A stretch of DNA of 64,000 nucleotides from NCBI GenBank assembly GCA_034928535.1, contig JAYFOV010000004.1, forward strand, positions 19,880 to 83,879, read 5' to 3'. Source of the stretch: CAXXOK01 sp001604115. Lineage in GTDB: Bacteria; Bacillota; Clostridia; Christensenellales; Aristaeellaceae. Under the pieces are notes generated by a model, which was given only the letters and a program-made list of their open reading frames with translations, was not told the DNA's origin and made no database searches. Shown here one piece after another: positions 26,040 to 35,185 of the stretch; within the stretch, counting starts at the first letter, position 1, and every line of letters begins with the position of its first letter. The translations under genes and the position numbers were made by a program.

Positions 26040-26150
26040 TTAAGGTTTCAGCGGTACAAATTTCTCCTTCGGGGCATTGCAGATCGGGCACCGCTCCGGC
26101 GGCTCCTCCCCCTCATGGACATATCCACACACGACGCAAACCCATTTCAA
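26040..26150 (-). CDS. free-standing 36-aa rubredoxin-like domain protein
   Basis: From TTG 26150 the product reads KWVCVVCGYVHEGEEPPERC and then PICNAPKEKFVPLKP, with two CxxC knuckles that would hold one Fe (or Zn). This is the size and pattern of the C-terminal rubredoxin domain of rubrerythrins, without the diiron domain. AAAGGAGG lies nine bases before the TTG, which supports translation as an independent small protein. An electron-transfer or metal-carrier role is inferred from the family. A terminator follows. Confidence 0.82.
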   Translation of the reverse strand: MKWVCVVCGYVHEGEEPPERCPICNAPKEKFVPLKP

Positions 26151-26572
26151 ACGGCATCTTCCTCCTTTGTCGCTTCTCAAATCAACGCTTGCCAATCGCC
26201 CGGCATGCGGCAGGCCGCATGCAACTGGCGGCACCCCGTGTGATCGAGGCTGTATCGCAGGCGCTCCTGCCCGGTTGTTTTCCACGCGCAGCGGCTGCGC
26301 CGCAAAACGCCGGGGCTCCGGATGAACTTCCTTGGGTTTGCTCCGCGCCGCGACACATGCACCGCGCATGGATACCTTGCCCGGTCCGCAAGCCACCTCC
26401 GGGCACCTTCCAGCCTATGCGCGCTTCCAGCCTCGCGTTGGGCATCAACGGGGCGGAGTGCCATGCCCGCAGTGCCCACGGCACCGCCAGGATGCAGGCA
26501 ATGCAGGCGTCCCCCGGCCGTGTGCTCCGCATCCCACGGAACCGACACATCCAGGCGACCGCTGCCAACTTA
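26151..26572. other. intergenic stretch without recognisable gene
   Basis: About 420 bases between the rubredoxin-like gene and the thrC terminator. Several open frames exist on both strands but none has a ribosome binding site or family-like sequence. No promoter stands out. Confidence 0.55.
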
Positions 26573-26575
26573 CAC

Positions 26576-26622
26576 AAAACGGAGCCAATCCCCTGCCGAT
26601 ATCATTCGGCGGCATTGGCTCC
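26576..26622 (-). terminator. intrinsic terminator of thrC
   Basis: Minus strand GGAGCCAAT (26622-26614) pairs with ATTGGCTCC (26589-26581), with an inner GCCGA/TCGGC helix, followed by GTTTTG. Confidence 0.85.
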
Positions 26623-26656
26623 GATTCCTTTGGGGCTGAAGCGCTTCCCTGCCCGG

Positions 26657-28150
26657 TTATTCGGCAGGTGCGAACAGTGCCTGCTCCATTTGATCCTTCT
26701 CGCACACCTGCGTATGGCGCACCGGCAACGTTTTCAGCGCTTTGATCTGGCTGGGGATGGGCACGCCCGTGTGTGCGCTGAGGCGATCCGCGCAGTCAAA
26801 GGCGGTCAACCCTTCGGCCGCGGCTTTGCCAAGCAGGGAGGTGAGCACATCCTCGGCAAATTTATAGGGGCTAGCCGTAGCCACGATCACGGCGGGCGTA
26901 TGGTCGCCTGTGTCCGCGCGGTACTTGCCCAGCACGTGGCTGGCAACCGCCGTATGCGGATCCATCAGGTAGCCGGTGTGCTCAAATACGCGGCGGATCT
27001 CCTCGGCTGTCATTTGATCATCGGCAAACCCGGCGGAGAAGGTTTTTTGAAGTCCGGCCAAGCGTTGTGCGCCAATGGAAAAGCTGCCGCAATCCTTGAG
27101 CAGATCCATCCAGGATTTGACCAGCCGTCCATCCCGCTCCGCGCTTTCATACAGCAGGCGCTCCAAGTTGGAGGAGATGAGGATGTCCATGCTGGGGCTC
27201 ATGGTCTGGAAAAAGGTGCGGTGCGTATAGTAGATACCGTCGGTAAAGAAATCACTGAGCACATTGTTGCGGTTGCTGGCGCAGATGAGCCGACCCACCG
27301 GAAGCCCCATGCGCTTGGCATAGTACCCCGCGAGGATATCCCCAAAATTGCCGGTGGGCACCACAAAGTTGAGCGGCTGCCCCATGCGCACCGCGCCGCT
27401 GTTGACCATGGCGGCATAGGTGGTGAAATAATACACCACCTGCGGCACCAGACGGCCGAAGTTGATGGAGTTTGCGGACGAGGGCAGCTTGCCCTGTGCA
27501 TCCATCTTTGCATGGAAAGCCGGATCGGAAAACAGCTGCTTGACGCCGGACTGTGCATCGTCAAAATTGCCGCGCACGCCAATGACCCGCGTGTTGCTTC
27601 CCTCGGTCGTGACCATTTGCAGGCGCTGCATCTCGCTGACGCCATGATCGGGGTAAAACACGGTGCAGCTGGTGCCCGGCACATCGCGGAAGCCCTCCAG
27701 TGCGGCTTTTCCGGTGTCCCCGCTGGTAGCGACCAGGATGCTGACCTCGCGGTGCTCCTCATTCTTTTCCGCGCCCAGCCGTACCAGATAAGGCAGCAGC
27801 TTCAGGGCGATGTCCTTAAAAGCCAGCGTGGGGCCGTGAAACAGCTCCAGCACATGGATGTTGCCATCCAGGCGCTTGACAGGCGCAATGGCGGGGTCAT
27901 CAAAGGCAGGCACCGAGTAGGCTGCATGCACCGCCTGCTCAATCTCCGCGCCTGAATAATCCTCCAGAAACGCGCGCAAAACGCGCTCGGCCACCTGCTG
28001 GTAGCTCATTTGGCAGAACCCGGCGATTTTTTCCTGATTCAGCTGCGGGAACATGCTGGGCACGTACAGCCCGCCATCCTTGGCCAGACCCCACAGCACC
28101 GCCTGCGAAGCGGTCACGCATGCGCCTCCGCGCGTGGAGTAAAACGACAT
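26657..28150 (-). CDS. thrC: threonine synthase
   Basis: 497 aa, matching the long (class II) threonine synthases. It converts O-phosphohomoserine to threonine with PLP. The PLP lysine lies in HGPTLAFKDIALK, ahead of the SGDTGKAA and VPTGNFGDILAGYYAKRMG motifs. ATG 28150 gives the usual MSFYSTRGG start and has GGGGGAGTG upstream. It stands apart from other threonine genes. Confidence 0.96.
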   Translation of the reverse strand: MSFYSTRGGACVTASQAVLWGLAKDGGLYVPSMFPQLNQEKIAGFCQMSYQQVAERVLRAFLEDYSGAEIEQAVHAAYSVPAFDDPAIAPVKRLDGNIHVLELFHGPTLAFKDIALKLLPYLVRLGAEKNEEHREVSILVATSGDTGKAALEGFRDVPGTSCTVFYPDHGVSEMQRLQMVTTEGSNTRVIGVRGNFDDAQSGVKQLFSDPAFHAKMDAQGKLPSSANSINFGRLVPQVVYYFTTYAAMVNSGAVRMGQPLNFVVPTGNFGDILAGYYAKRMGLPVGRLICASNRNNVLSDFFTDGIYYTHRTFFQTMSPSMDILISSNLERLLYESAERDGRLVKSWMDLLKDCGSFSIGAQRLAGLQKTFSAGFADDQMTAEEIRRVFEHTGYLMDPHTAVASHVLGKYRADTGDHTPAVIVATASPYKFAEDVLTSLLGKAAAEGLTAFDCADRLSAHTGVPIPSQIKALKTLPVRHTQVCEKDQMEQALFAPAE

Positions 28151-28280
28151 TCCACTCACTCCCCCGGTTACGTTGGATCCCCTTGGCCTTGCATCGCCAA
28201 CGCCGCACAAACCCTGCGCCGCCGCGCGGCGCGCGCCCTGCTCCCCGATCGGGCAGGGCGCGGCAACGGTGCCACTTTGC

Positions 28281-28314
28281 CAACAAGCGGAAGCCCGAAA
28301 GCTTCCGCTTGTTG
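28281..28314. terminator. 14-bp perfect hairpin after the P-loop gene
   Basis: CAACAAGCGGAAGC (28281-28294), loop of 6, GCTTCCGCTTGTTG (28301-28314). It lies 13 bases past the stop of the minus-strand P-loop gene, so termination is the likely role, but no U-run follows on either strand. Confidence 0.55.
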
Positions 28315-28326
28315 ATGGATCAAGGA

Positions 28327-28737
28327 TCAGATCACATACTTTTTAATGAAATCCGGCAGCATCGCGGGATCTTCGCTGATGGAGATCACAAAATCCACGC
28401 TGTGCTTTTCGCTGAGCGCCTCCAGCCGGTCAAAGAGCCACTGGGTGGTATCCAGCTCGCATTTGATGAGCTTTTTGAACGCGTCGATGAGGATCAGGCC
28501 CACATCGAAGTTTTGCGCAACCGCGCCCGCCAGAAAACCCATGAACATCTGGTCGCTGGTCAGGCTGTACTCCCCCGCATTGACGAACCGCACCTGATGG
28601 CGCAGATCGAACATGTAACGGTTATCATCGTCGATAAAGACGATGTCGTGCTTGCTTTCCTGGCTGGCCTGGTTGGCCATGTCAATGATCCGTTTGGTTT
28701 TTCCCGAGCCCTTATTGCCGGCAATCACCTGAATCAA
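28327..28737 (-). CDS. small P-loop ATPase-like protein of unknown function
   Basis: 136 aa from TTG 28737, with GGAGG eight bases upstream. Walker A is GNKGSGKTK (about 7-15); a hydrophobic strand ending in Asp-Asp (DIVFIDDDNRYMFDL) and a second one (DVGLILIDAFKKLI) are Walker B candidates, and DFVISISED may be a sensor strand. Single-domain proteins of this kind are common in Clostridia but I know no established function. It has its own promoter. It lies 360 bases downstream of addB, with no proven link. Confidence 0.82.
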   Translation of the reverse strand: MIQVIAGNKGSGKTKRIIDMANQASQESKHDIVFIDDDNRYMFDLRHQVRFVNAGEYSLTSDQMFMGFLAGAVAQNFDVGLILIDAFKKLIKCELDTTQWLFDRLEALSEKHSVDFVISISEDPAMLPDFIKKYVI

Positions 28738-28811
28738 TGGTAACGCCTCCTTGCCTTTTGCAATTTCTCCTTGCGGCTGACCCCCATGGGGCTATGCCTT
28801 CTACCAGTTTC

Positions 28812-28840
28812 ATTATACATGAACCCTTGCGCTTGCGCAA
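28812..28840 (-). promoter_or_regulatory. promoter of the P-loop protein gene
   Basis: Minus strand TTGCGC (28840-28835), 17 bases, TATAAT (28817-28812). The -35 box sits in a small hairpin CCTTGCGC-TT-GCGCAAGG (28824-28842). The 255 bases from here to the end of addB hold nothing identifiable. Confidence 0.7.
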
Positions 28841-29098
28841 GGCTTGCCCTACAAAGGTGGAAGCCGTGCAAACCCTTTGCCCTCTTGCGTTTGTATGATC
28901 CCTGTAAACTCCGGCGGCGGAAAATTATCCGCAGCGTAAGGCTTTTACAGTCTGTTCACATCCTGGCGGGCGCGCCGGCGCTGCTACAGCGCGCTTTGCC
29001 GCGCTTTTGGATGCCTGCAGGCGGCTGAGTACAAGCGCGGGTGCATAGCGCTGATGGCCTGCGCACAGCCGCACAGTTGCATGGATGCCCGCGCCGCG

Positions 29099-32000
29099 TC
29101 ACTCGCCTTGGGCATCCATGTCCCAGATTACCGGCTCCCCACCCGTCTCCGTAAAGTCCTCGGTACCTGTGGCCACGCGCTGCGCAGGCAGCGCCGCACC
29201 CTCCCCCTCCAGGCATGCACGGAGCTCGTCCATGCTCATGTCCGGCAACTCCCGGGTTTCCGCCCCGCGCGCATCGGCATGGAAGCCGCAAACCCCTTGA
29301 AAATCACAGGTTTGGCAGCTGGTTGTGTTGCCGGTCTTGACCGGGAGGATGGCCGTATCTCCCTGATAGAGCTGCTGCGCCATCTCCGCGGCCTGCGCGC
29401 GGGCATGCGACAGCAGTGCGTGCATCTGCTGCCTGTCCAGCACCCGCGCATCCTTGCGCAGCGCGCCGCCCTTGGTCGTCATCGCGCCAATGGCGATGGG
29501 CGCATCCGCCTGATCCATAGCGTTTAGCACCTGGTCATCCGCCAGGGCCACGCCTTTCATTTGCAGCTGCTTGAGAATCTCGGCTTCCGCCAGGGCAGGC
29601 TCGTCCACATCCAGCTGCGCCAAGGGGTCGTTCACATGAAAGTAAAATGCCCCCGCGGGCTGCGAGCCGGGCAAGCTGCCCACCGCCGCATCCAGATAGA
29701 CCATGAGTTGGAGCTGGAGTCCCCACCAGGTTTTGGCGGCTTCCACCGTGTTTTTGCTGCTCTTGTAATCCACCACGCGCAGGTAGCGTTCTTCCCCCGC
29801 GTCAAAGCGGTCGATGCGGTCAATTTTACCCTGCAGCACCACTTCCGTCCCGTCAGCAAGGCGCAGCGTCACAGGCGGAAGGCTTTCCCCGTCCGGGTAG
29901 CCAAAGCGTGCCTCGGCTTTGTACAGGGTAAACTGTCCGGCTGCCAAATGCTCCGTGACCACCCGGCAGGCACGCCGCACGATGCGCTTTGCCCGCTCCA
30001 GCCCGGCTAAACTTCGCGGGGAATCGCCCATGGGGCCGGCCAGCAGGCGCTCCAGCAAAGGCTGCACCGCCGCATCGGCCAACGCATCCGCCTGCTCCAC
30101 CGGGATGTGCGGGTATGCCGGTTGCCCGCTGGCCAGCGCCGCAAAGTTTTGCAAGCTGGTATGGAAAAACACGCCCAGATCGATCGGATCCACACCCCAA
30201 TCCCGGACAATTTCCGGGCGCAAGCCATAATTGACAAAGTGCCTGAACGGGCATGCGGCAAACTCCTCCAGACGGCTGACAGACAGCGTGCGGTCATGAA
30301 ACAGGGCACGCGCGGCATCCGGCGCCAGGGGCACGCTTTGCACCCGGTAATCGGCGGCACGCAGCAGACGGGCCGTCTCGTGCGCGGTGGCCGGGCTTGA
30401 CAGCAGCCGCGCCAGCCGCGCGCGCCAACGCTGCGGGAGCAGCTCCTCGCCCCCATCGGCATAACCGCGGAGCAATCCGCTCAATGCCTGCATGGCCTGC
30501 GCGGCGGAGTAAGGCAAATCGCGCTCGGGCACCGGCTCCTGGGGCAGGCCGTGAAACAGCCGCTCCTGCAAGGCAGCCAACAGATCCAGTGGCCGCAGCG
30601 CCTTGCCTGTGGGGTCGGTCTTGGCATAGCTTACGAAAAGGTATGTCGTGGGCAGCGTCATGGCGGTTTTGACATCCATGCGGGCAAAGCGTGCGCGGCT
30701 TTCATCCGTCATGCCCAGATAAGCGCCGGTCGCCTCCTGGGTGGCGGCGCGTTCGTCCTCGGAAAGCAGGCTGTCCGCGGTACGGCTGAGCACGCCATCG
30801 TTCAGCCCCAGCAGGAACACCGCGTCCATCTCTCCGGAAAGCGAATGCCCCAGCACCCCGGCATGCAGCATCTGGCTGGCCGGCGGCAGCGCGCCCAGCG
30901 TGACGGCCGCAAAGCCGCAGGCAAGGCGATCCCCCAGGCGGCTGAGCGGGATGCGCGCGCCATCGGCAATGGCATGGAGCTGCTCCAGTATATCCAGTAC
31001 GGTTTGCCATATCTGGCTGTTTTGCCCTGCGCGCACCAGCATGTTCTCGGCGGTGAGCGCCGCCTCCTCCCGCTGGAGGGCTTCATAGGCCTGCACATCC
31101 GTCAAAAGCCCCATCACGGCGGCCAGCGAGCTTTGCGCATCCCTCGCCGCAACGATGGCGGCGCGCGCACGGGTCAGCGGCGCCATGAGGCGTTCCCGCA
31201 GGCGCTCACAATTGGCCGCGCACTGTTCCGCCCCGCGCGTGAAGGGAGCCAACCATTTTTTGCGGTTGATGCCAAACGCCCGGGCATAGTTCTCCAGCTC
31301 GCACGCCTCCTCAAAGGTGAGCGGGGCAAAGCCGGATTTCATGACCGCGACCAGATCGGCGGTCTGCCATTCCCCGGCCATGGCTGCAATGGCCGCCAGC
31401 AAAAAGCGCACCAGCCCATGGGTGGCCGCGGGCAGTTTCTCGTCCGTATAATAGGGAAGGCCGCTGTCACGCAGGGCGGCGTCCACCGCAAAAGCGTATC
31501 CGTTCTGATCGGGGTACAGCACTGCAATGCGTTCAATGTTCATGCCGCCGTCCAGCAGGCGCATGACCTGCCGCGCCGCGTAGGTCGCCTCCTCAAAGGG
31601 ACTCATGTGCTGGGAGAGGAAAATGCTCCGCTGCTCTTGCGTAAAGCGGCGCTCCGGATAGCAGAACAGCGCCTCATCCAGATGGCGGATGGCCGGCGCG
31701 TGCGGCAGCGGCGCGTGGGGCAGCCAGACCTCCCGCAGCGCCACGCCACGCTCCCGCAGGGCAAGGGCAAAACGTTGCACGCTCTGGCGCACGGGGCGGT
31801 ATAGCTCCGCATCCGGCGCGGTTTCCGCCGCGCACAGCAGCGCGACGCTCAGGCTCTGGCACAGGGGCGCGGCGGCGCACAGCAGGTCCATCAGCTGCGC
31901 GGGAAGCGCGTCAAATCCGTACACAAAAATATGCTTGTCCCCGAGCAGGCCGCTTTCCGGCAGCCGGGCGGCAATGTAGCGCAGCTGATCCTCCCCGTCG

Positions 32001-32515
32001 CCAAAGCGCCCGCTCAACGCCGCTTCATAGGTTTGAAACACCGTGGCAAGGTCGGTCAGCTTGACGCGGCGCATGCCTTCCGGCAGCGCTTGCGCATAGG
32101 CAAGCAACGCATCCGGGGAAAGCCCGCCGCGCTTCATATCCGTGATCAGCGCGGTCAGTTTTTCCGCAAACCCCAGTCGGTAAACAGCGGATTGATAATA
32201 GGCGAGTTTCTTTTCGCATTTTTCCAGCGCAAGGCTCACCGCCATGCGCCGCCCGGCAGCCGAGAGCGGCGCGCGCGGGTCAGCGCCTACCGCATCGGTC
32301 ACGCGTTGGGCAAAGCGTGTGGGCGACAGCACATCGATGGTAAAAAAGCCTGGCAGGCGCAGCCGCTCCAGCAGCTCCCGCTCCGCCTGGAGTGTGAATT
32401 GCTCCGGCACCAGCAAAATGCTGGGTTTGCCTTGCGCGTGCAAAGCGCCGATGGCCTCCACCACCGGTTGCAGCAGCCGATGCGGCCGCCCCAGCCAAAC
32501 GCTCACCTCCGGCAC
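29099..32515 (-). CDS. addB: ATP-dependent helicase/nuclease subunit B (AddB)
   Basis: 1138 aa. AddAB processes double-strand DNA ends for recombination; AddB recognises Chi and carries one nuclease. The N-terminal LVPEQFTLQAERELL block, the central inactive-helicase regions, the nuclease motif VVDYKSSK (about 912) and the four iron-sulfur Cys (one in FAACPFRHF near 754, three in CQTCDFQGVC near 1065) are present. The Walker A usually seen at the N-terminus is absent: the sequence reads GRPHRLLQ. The start is GTG 32515 with AAAGGAGGGG. No addA lies downstream, where it usually does. Confidence 0.9.
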   Translation of the reverse strand: MPEVSVWLGRPHRLLQPVVEAIGALHAQGKPSILLVPEQFTLQAERELLERLRLPGFFTIDVLSPTRFAQRVTDAVGADPRAPLSAAGRRMAVSLALEKCEKKLAYYQSAVYRLGFAEKLTALITDMKRGGLSPDALLAYAQALPEGMRRVKLTDLATVFQTYEAALSGRFGDGEDQLRYIAARLPESGLLGDKHIFVYGFDALPAQLMDLLCAAAPLCQSLSVALLCAAETAPDAELYRPVRQSVQRFALALRERGVALREVWLPHAPLPHAPAIRHLDEALFCYPERRFTQEQRSIFLSQHMSPFEEATYAARQVMRLLDGGMNIERIAVLYPDQNGYAFAVDAALRDSGLPYYTDEKLPAATHGLVRFLLAAIAAMAGEWQTADLVAVMKSGFAPLTFEEACELENYARAFGINRKKWLAPFTRGAEQCAANCERLRERLMAPLTRARAAIVAARDAQSSLAAVMGLLTDVQAYEALQREEAALTAENMLVRAGQNSQIWQTVLDILEQLHAIADGARIPLSRLGDRLACGFAAVTLGALPPASQMLHAGVLGHSLSGEMDAVFLLGLNDGVLSRTADSLLSEDERAATQEATGAYLGMTDESRARFARMDVKTAMTLPTTYLFVSYAKTDPTGKALRPLDLLAALQERLFHGLPQEPVPERDLPYSAAQAMQALSGLLRGYADGGEELLPQRWRARLARLLSSPATAHETARLLRAADYRVQSVPLAPDAARALFHDRTLSVSRLEEFAACPFRHFVNYGLRPEIVRDWGVDPIDLGVFFHTSLQNFAALASGQPAYPHIPVEQADALADAAVQPLLERLLAGPMGDSPRSLAGLERAKRIVRRACRVVTEHLAAGQFTLYKAEARFGYPDGESLPPVTLRLADGTEVVLQGKIDRIDRFDAGEERYLRVVDYKSSKNTVEAAKTWWGLQLQLMVYLDAAVGSLPGSQPAGAFYFHVNDPLAQLDVDEPALAEAEILKQLQMKGVALADDQVLNAMDQADAPIAIGAMTTKGGALRKDARVLDRQQMHALLSHARAQAAEMAQQLYQGDTAILPVKTGNTTSCQTCDFQGVCGFHADARGAETRELPDMSMDELRACLEGEGAALPAQRVATGTEDFTETGGEPVIWDMDAQGE

Positions 32516-32529
32516 GGCAACCCCTCCTT

Positions 32530-32558
32530 TTGCGTGGCGCGATCCTTTGTGATATGAT
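32530..32558 (+). promoter_or_regulatory. promoter of mnmE
   Basis: TTGCGT (32530-32535), 17 bases, TATGAT (32553-32558), 34 bases before the ATG. It lies in the short divergent region shared with addB. Confidence 0.7.
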
Positions 32559-32591
32559 ACCACAGAAGTGGGTTTTTGGGGAGGGATCGGC

Positions 32592-33944
32592 ATGCGGGAC
32601 ACCATCGCGGGCATTGCGACTGCCCTGGGCGAAGGGGGCGTAGCCATCGTACGCATCAGCGGGGAACAAGCCATAACGCTGTTCACGCAGGCGTTCCGCG
32701 CGCAGCGGCGCACGCCGCCCTACGAAAGCCACCGCCTCATGTACGGCCACGTGGTGGATGCATCCGGCGCGCCCATTGATGAAGCCATGGGCGTGGTCAT
32801 GCATGCGCCCAACACCTACACCCGCGAGGATGTATGCGAGCTGCACACCCACGGCGGCCATGCAGCCGCGCAAACCACCCTGCAGCGGGTGCTGGCGCTG
32901 GGTGCACGTCCAGCTGAGGCAGGCGAGTTCACCCGCCGCGCCTTCATGAATGGGCGGCTGGATCTGGCGCAGGCCGAAGCCGTGATGGGCGTGATCGGCG
33001 CACGTTCCCAGGCTGCCCTGAAGGCAGAACAGGCACTGCTCGCCGGCGGCGCGAGCCGTTTTATCCACACGGCGCAGGCATCCCTGATCACCTTGATTGC
33101 CGGGGTGGAAGCGCACCTGGATTACCCCGACGAGATCGACGAGACCGAGGCCACCGCCGCCCTGCGCCAAGGGCTGCACACCTTGCAGCAAACCTTGAAT
33201 GCGGCTGTGGATGAGCGCGGCGCACGCATCCTGCGCCAGGGGCTGCGCGTTGCGCTGTGCGGCAAGCCCAACGCGGGCAAGAGCACACTGTTTAACGCGC
33301 TGCTGGGTGAGGACCGCGCCATTGTAACGGCCATCCCCGGCACCACGCGGGATGTGCTGGAGGGCAGCATGAGCCTTGGCGGGCTCCAGGTGCTGCTGAT
33401 GGATACCGCCGGCCTGCGGGACAGCGAGGACACCGTGGAGCGCATCGGCGTTGCGCGGGCACGCGACGCCATCGCCGCAGCCGATGTCGCGCTGCTGCTC
33501 GTGGATGCCAGCACCCCGCTGGATGCGGACGCGCGCGCGCTGCTCACCCAGCCCATGCCTTGCCCCTGTGCCGTACTGCTGAGCAAAGGGGATGCAGCCC
33601 CCCTCATCACAGCGGAGGAGATCGCCGCGCTATGCGGCCATACGCCCATCCTGACGGTATCCGCCGTCACGGGTCATGGGCTGGCCGATGTGCGCGCCTA
33701 CCTGCAGGCACAGGCCAAGCTCCCGCAGGAGGGCATGCTCACACACGCTCGTCATATGGCTGCCGCCCGGGAAGCCGCCGCCAAACTGTTGCAGGCGAGC
33801 GCCGCGCTGGATGCAGGCCTGCCGCTGGATCTGGCCGCGGTGGATCTGCGCGATGCGCTGTGGCTGCTGGGGCGCATCACCGGTGAAAGCGTGGATGACC
33901 AATTGCTGGATGAGATTTTCTCGACCTTCTGCGTGGGCAAGTGA
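32592..33944 (+). CDS. mnmE: tRNA modification GTPase MnmE
   Basis: 450 aa, normal length. With MnmG it builds the aminomethyl group at wobble uridine 34. The N-terminal tetrahydrofolate-binding domain (DTIAGIATALGEGGVAIVRISG), the G domain with GKPNAGKST (G1), GTTRD (G2), DTAGLR (G3), and the C-terminal catalytic FCVGK ending are present. ATG 32592 follows GGGAGGGATC. The gene is not next to mnmG, jag or rnpA as it is in many Firmicutes. Confidence 0.97.
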   Translation: MRDTIAGIATALGEGGVAIVRISGEQAITLFTQAFRAQRRTPPYESHRLMYGHVVDASGAPIDEAMGVVMHAPNTYTREDVCELHTHGGHAAAQTTLQRVLALGARPAEAGEFTRRAFMNGRLDLAQAEAVMGVIGARSQAALKAEQALLAGGASRFIHTAQASLITLIAGVEAHLDYPDEIDETEATAALRQGLHTLQQTLNAAVDERGARILRQGLRVALCGKPNAGKSTLFNALLGEDRAIVTAIPGTTRDVLEGSMSLGGLQVLLMDTAGLRDSEDTVERIGVARARDAIAAADVALLLVDASTPLDADARALLTQPMPCPCAVLLSKGDAAPLITAEEIAALCGHTPILTVSAVTGHGLADVRAYLQAQAKLPQEGMLTHARHMAAAREAAAKLLQASAALDAGLPLDLAAVDLRDALWLLGRITGESVDDQLLDEIFSTFCVGK

Positions 33945-34264
33945 TATGGCTGCAAGCCCAGCGGCACATTGCCGGGCGCGGAAGGCCGGGAGCTTGCTTC
34001 TGCGCCGGATGGCCGCACGCATCGCTTGGGGGTGGGCGGCGCGGTTCGTGGGCAAAGCTTTGCCAAACAGCCCGGCCATGCCGGCCTGCCAAGCTCATTA
34101 ACATGCCTTGGTTATGCGCCGCCCTTTCTTGAGCCGCTGCGCTTCCGGCTGTTTACCCGCTCATGGCAACCCTGCAGCGCAAGGCTACGCGCTTTGCCCC
34201 AATCACCTTAGGGTCGTACCCATTGGGGAGTATGGCCGGTTTCCTCCTTTGGCTTTCTCTTTGG
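33945..34264. other. intergenic stretch without recognisable gene
   Basis: 320 bases between mnmE and the bidirectional terminator. No gene or RNA is evident. A CTTTGGCTTTCT stretch (about 34250) faintly resembles one near 10350. Confidence 0.5.
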
Positions 34265-34315
34265 GGATATAGGCAAAACAGGCTGGCGATTCGCCAGCCT
34301 GTTTTGCCTATATCC
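34265..34315. terminator. bidirectional terminator in a 25-bp perfect palindrome
   Basis: Bases 34265-34289 are the exact reverse complement of 34291-34315, with a single T between. The GC core ACAGGCTGGCGA is flanked by AAAA on one side and TTTT on the other, so both mnmE (+) and the transporter ATPase gene (-) can end here. Confidence 0.9.
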
Positions 34316-34387
34316 GCCCGCAGGATGTGCCCTGCGCTGTCAAACCCTGGGGCAACCGTCTTATTTTGCCCGCCATGCCGCGCCCCG

Positions 34388-35185
34388 TTAATCCCCCAGC
34401 AGCATCCGGTCATTATCCAGCGCGGTGCCTTGTGTGCCGCTGTACTGGCGCAACAGATCGTCCACCTGCATGGCGGCGCGCTGCTCCCCTGCCACATCCA
34501 ATATGATGCGCCCGCGCGCCATCATGATGGTGCGGTTGCCTAGCGCCAGCGCACTTTTCATGTTATGGGTGATCATCATGGTTTTGAGCTGTTGCTCGCG
34601 CACGGTTTGCACGGTGATGGCGAGCACTTTTTCCGCCGTGGCAGGATCCAGCGCGGCCGTGTGCTCATCCAGCAAAAGCAGCTTGGGTTTGGCGATGGTG
34701 GCCATCAGCAGGGTCATGGCCTGCCGCTGGCCGCCGGAGAGCAGGCCGACTTTCATCTTCATCCGATCTTCCAGCCCCATGCCAAAGGCGGCAAGCCTAT
34801 CCCACAGGATATCCATGTCCCGCTTTTGCAGCGCGCGTGCCAGCGGAAAGCGGTTGCCGCGCGTGAAGGCCAGCGCCAGGTTTTCGGCAATGGTCATATC
34901 CGGTGCGGTGCCCTTGAGCGGATCCTGAAACAGCACACCGATTTTCTGCGCGCGTTTGTGGATGGGCTGGTAGGTCACATCCTCCCCATCCAGCACCACA
35001 TGGCCGCGATCCGGCCAGAACGCGCCGCTGATCGCGCCAAACAGCGTGCTCTTGCCTGCGCCGTTGGAGCCGAGGATGGTTACAAAATCCCCTTCATGCA
35101 GGGTAAAGTTCACATTGGTGAGGGCGGCATGCTCGTTTGCCGTGCCCTTGCCAAAGGTTTTGCTCAGGTTTTGAAGCTCAAGCAT
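34388..35185 (-). CDS. trpZ: ABC transporter ATPase, TrpXYZ-type tryptophan uptake
   Basis: 265 aa. All ABC motifs are intact: Walker A GSNGAGKST, signature LSGGQRQA, Walker B LLLLDEHTAALD, and switch His in MITHNM. It energises the importer formed with the preceding permease and binding protein genes; it overlaps the permease by 8 bases. The E-H pair after Walker B and sequence type match the TrpZ-like family found with ABC_sub_bind (PF04392) proteins. Tryptophan specificity is inferred from the T-box leader. Confidence 0.9.
   Translation of the reverse strand: MLELQNLSKTFGKGTANEHAALTNVNFTLHEGDFVTILGSNGAGKSTLFGAISGAFWPDRGHVVLDGEDVTYQPIHKRAQKIGVLFQDPLKGTAPDMTIAENLALAFTRGNRFPLARALQKRDMDILWDRLAAFGMGLEDRMKMKVGLLSGGQRQAMTLLMATIAKPKLLLLDEHTAALDPATAEKVLAITVQTVREQQLKTMMITHNMKSALALGNRTIMMARGRIILDVAGEQRAAMQVDDLLRQYSGTQGTALDNDRMLLGD

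Noticed and set aside
26151..26572. Possible decayed gene before the rubredoxin-like gene
   Set aside because: No frame on either strand gives continuous similarity to a known family, so I cannot call a pseudogene.
25850..27955. Open frame of about 700 codons on the plus strand through the rubredoxin-like gene and thrC
   Set aside because: Overlaps three supported features in other frames or strand; no motif and no ribosome binding site.
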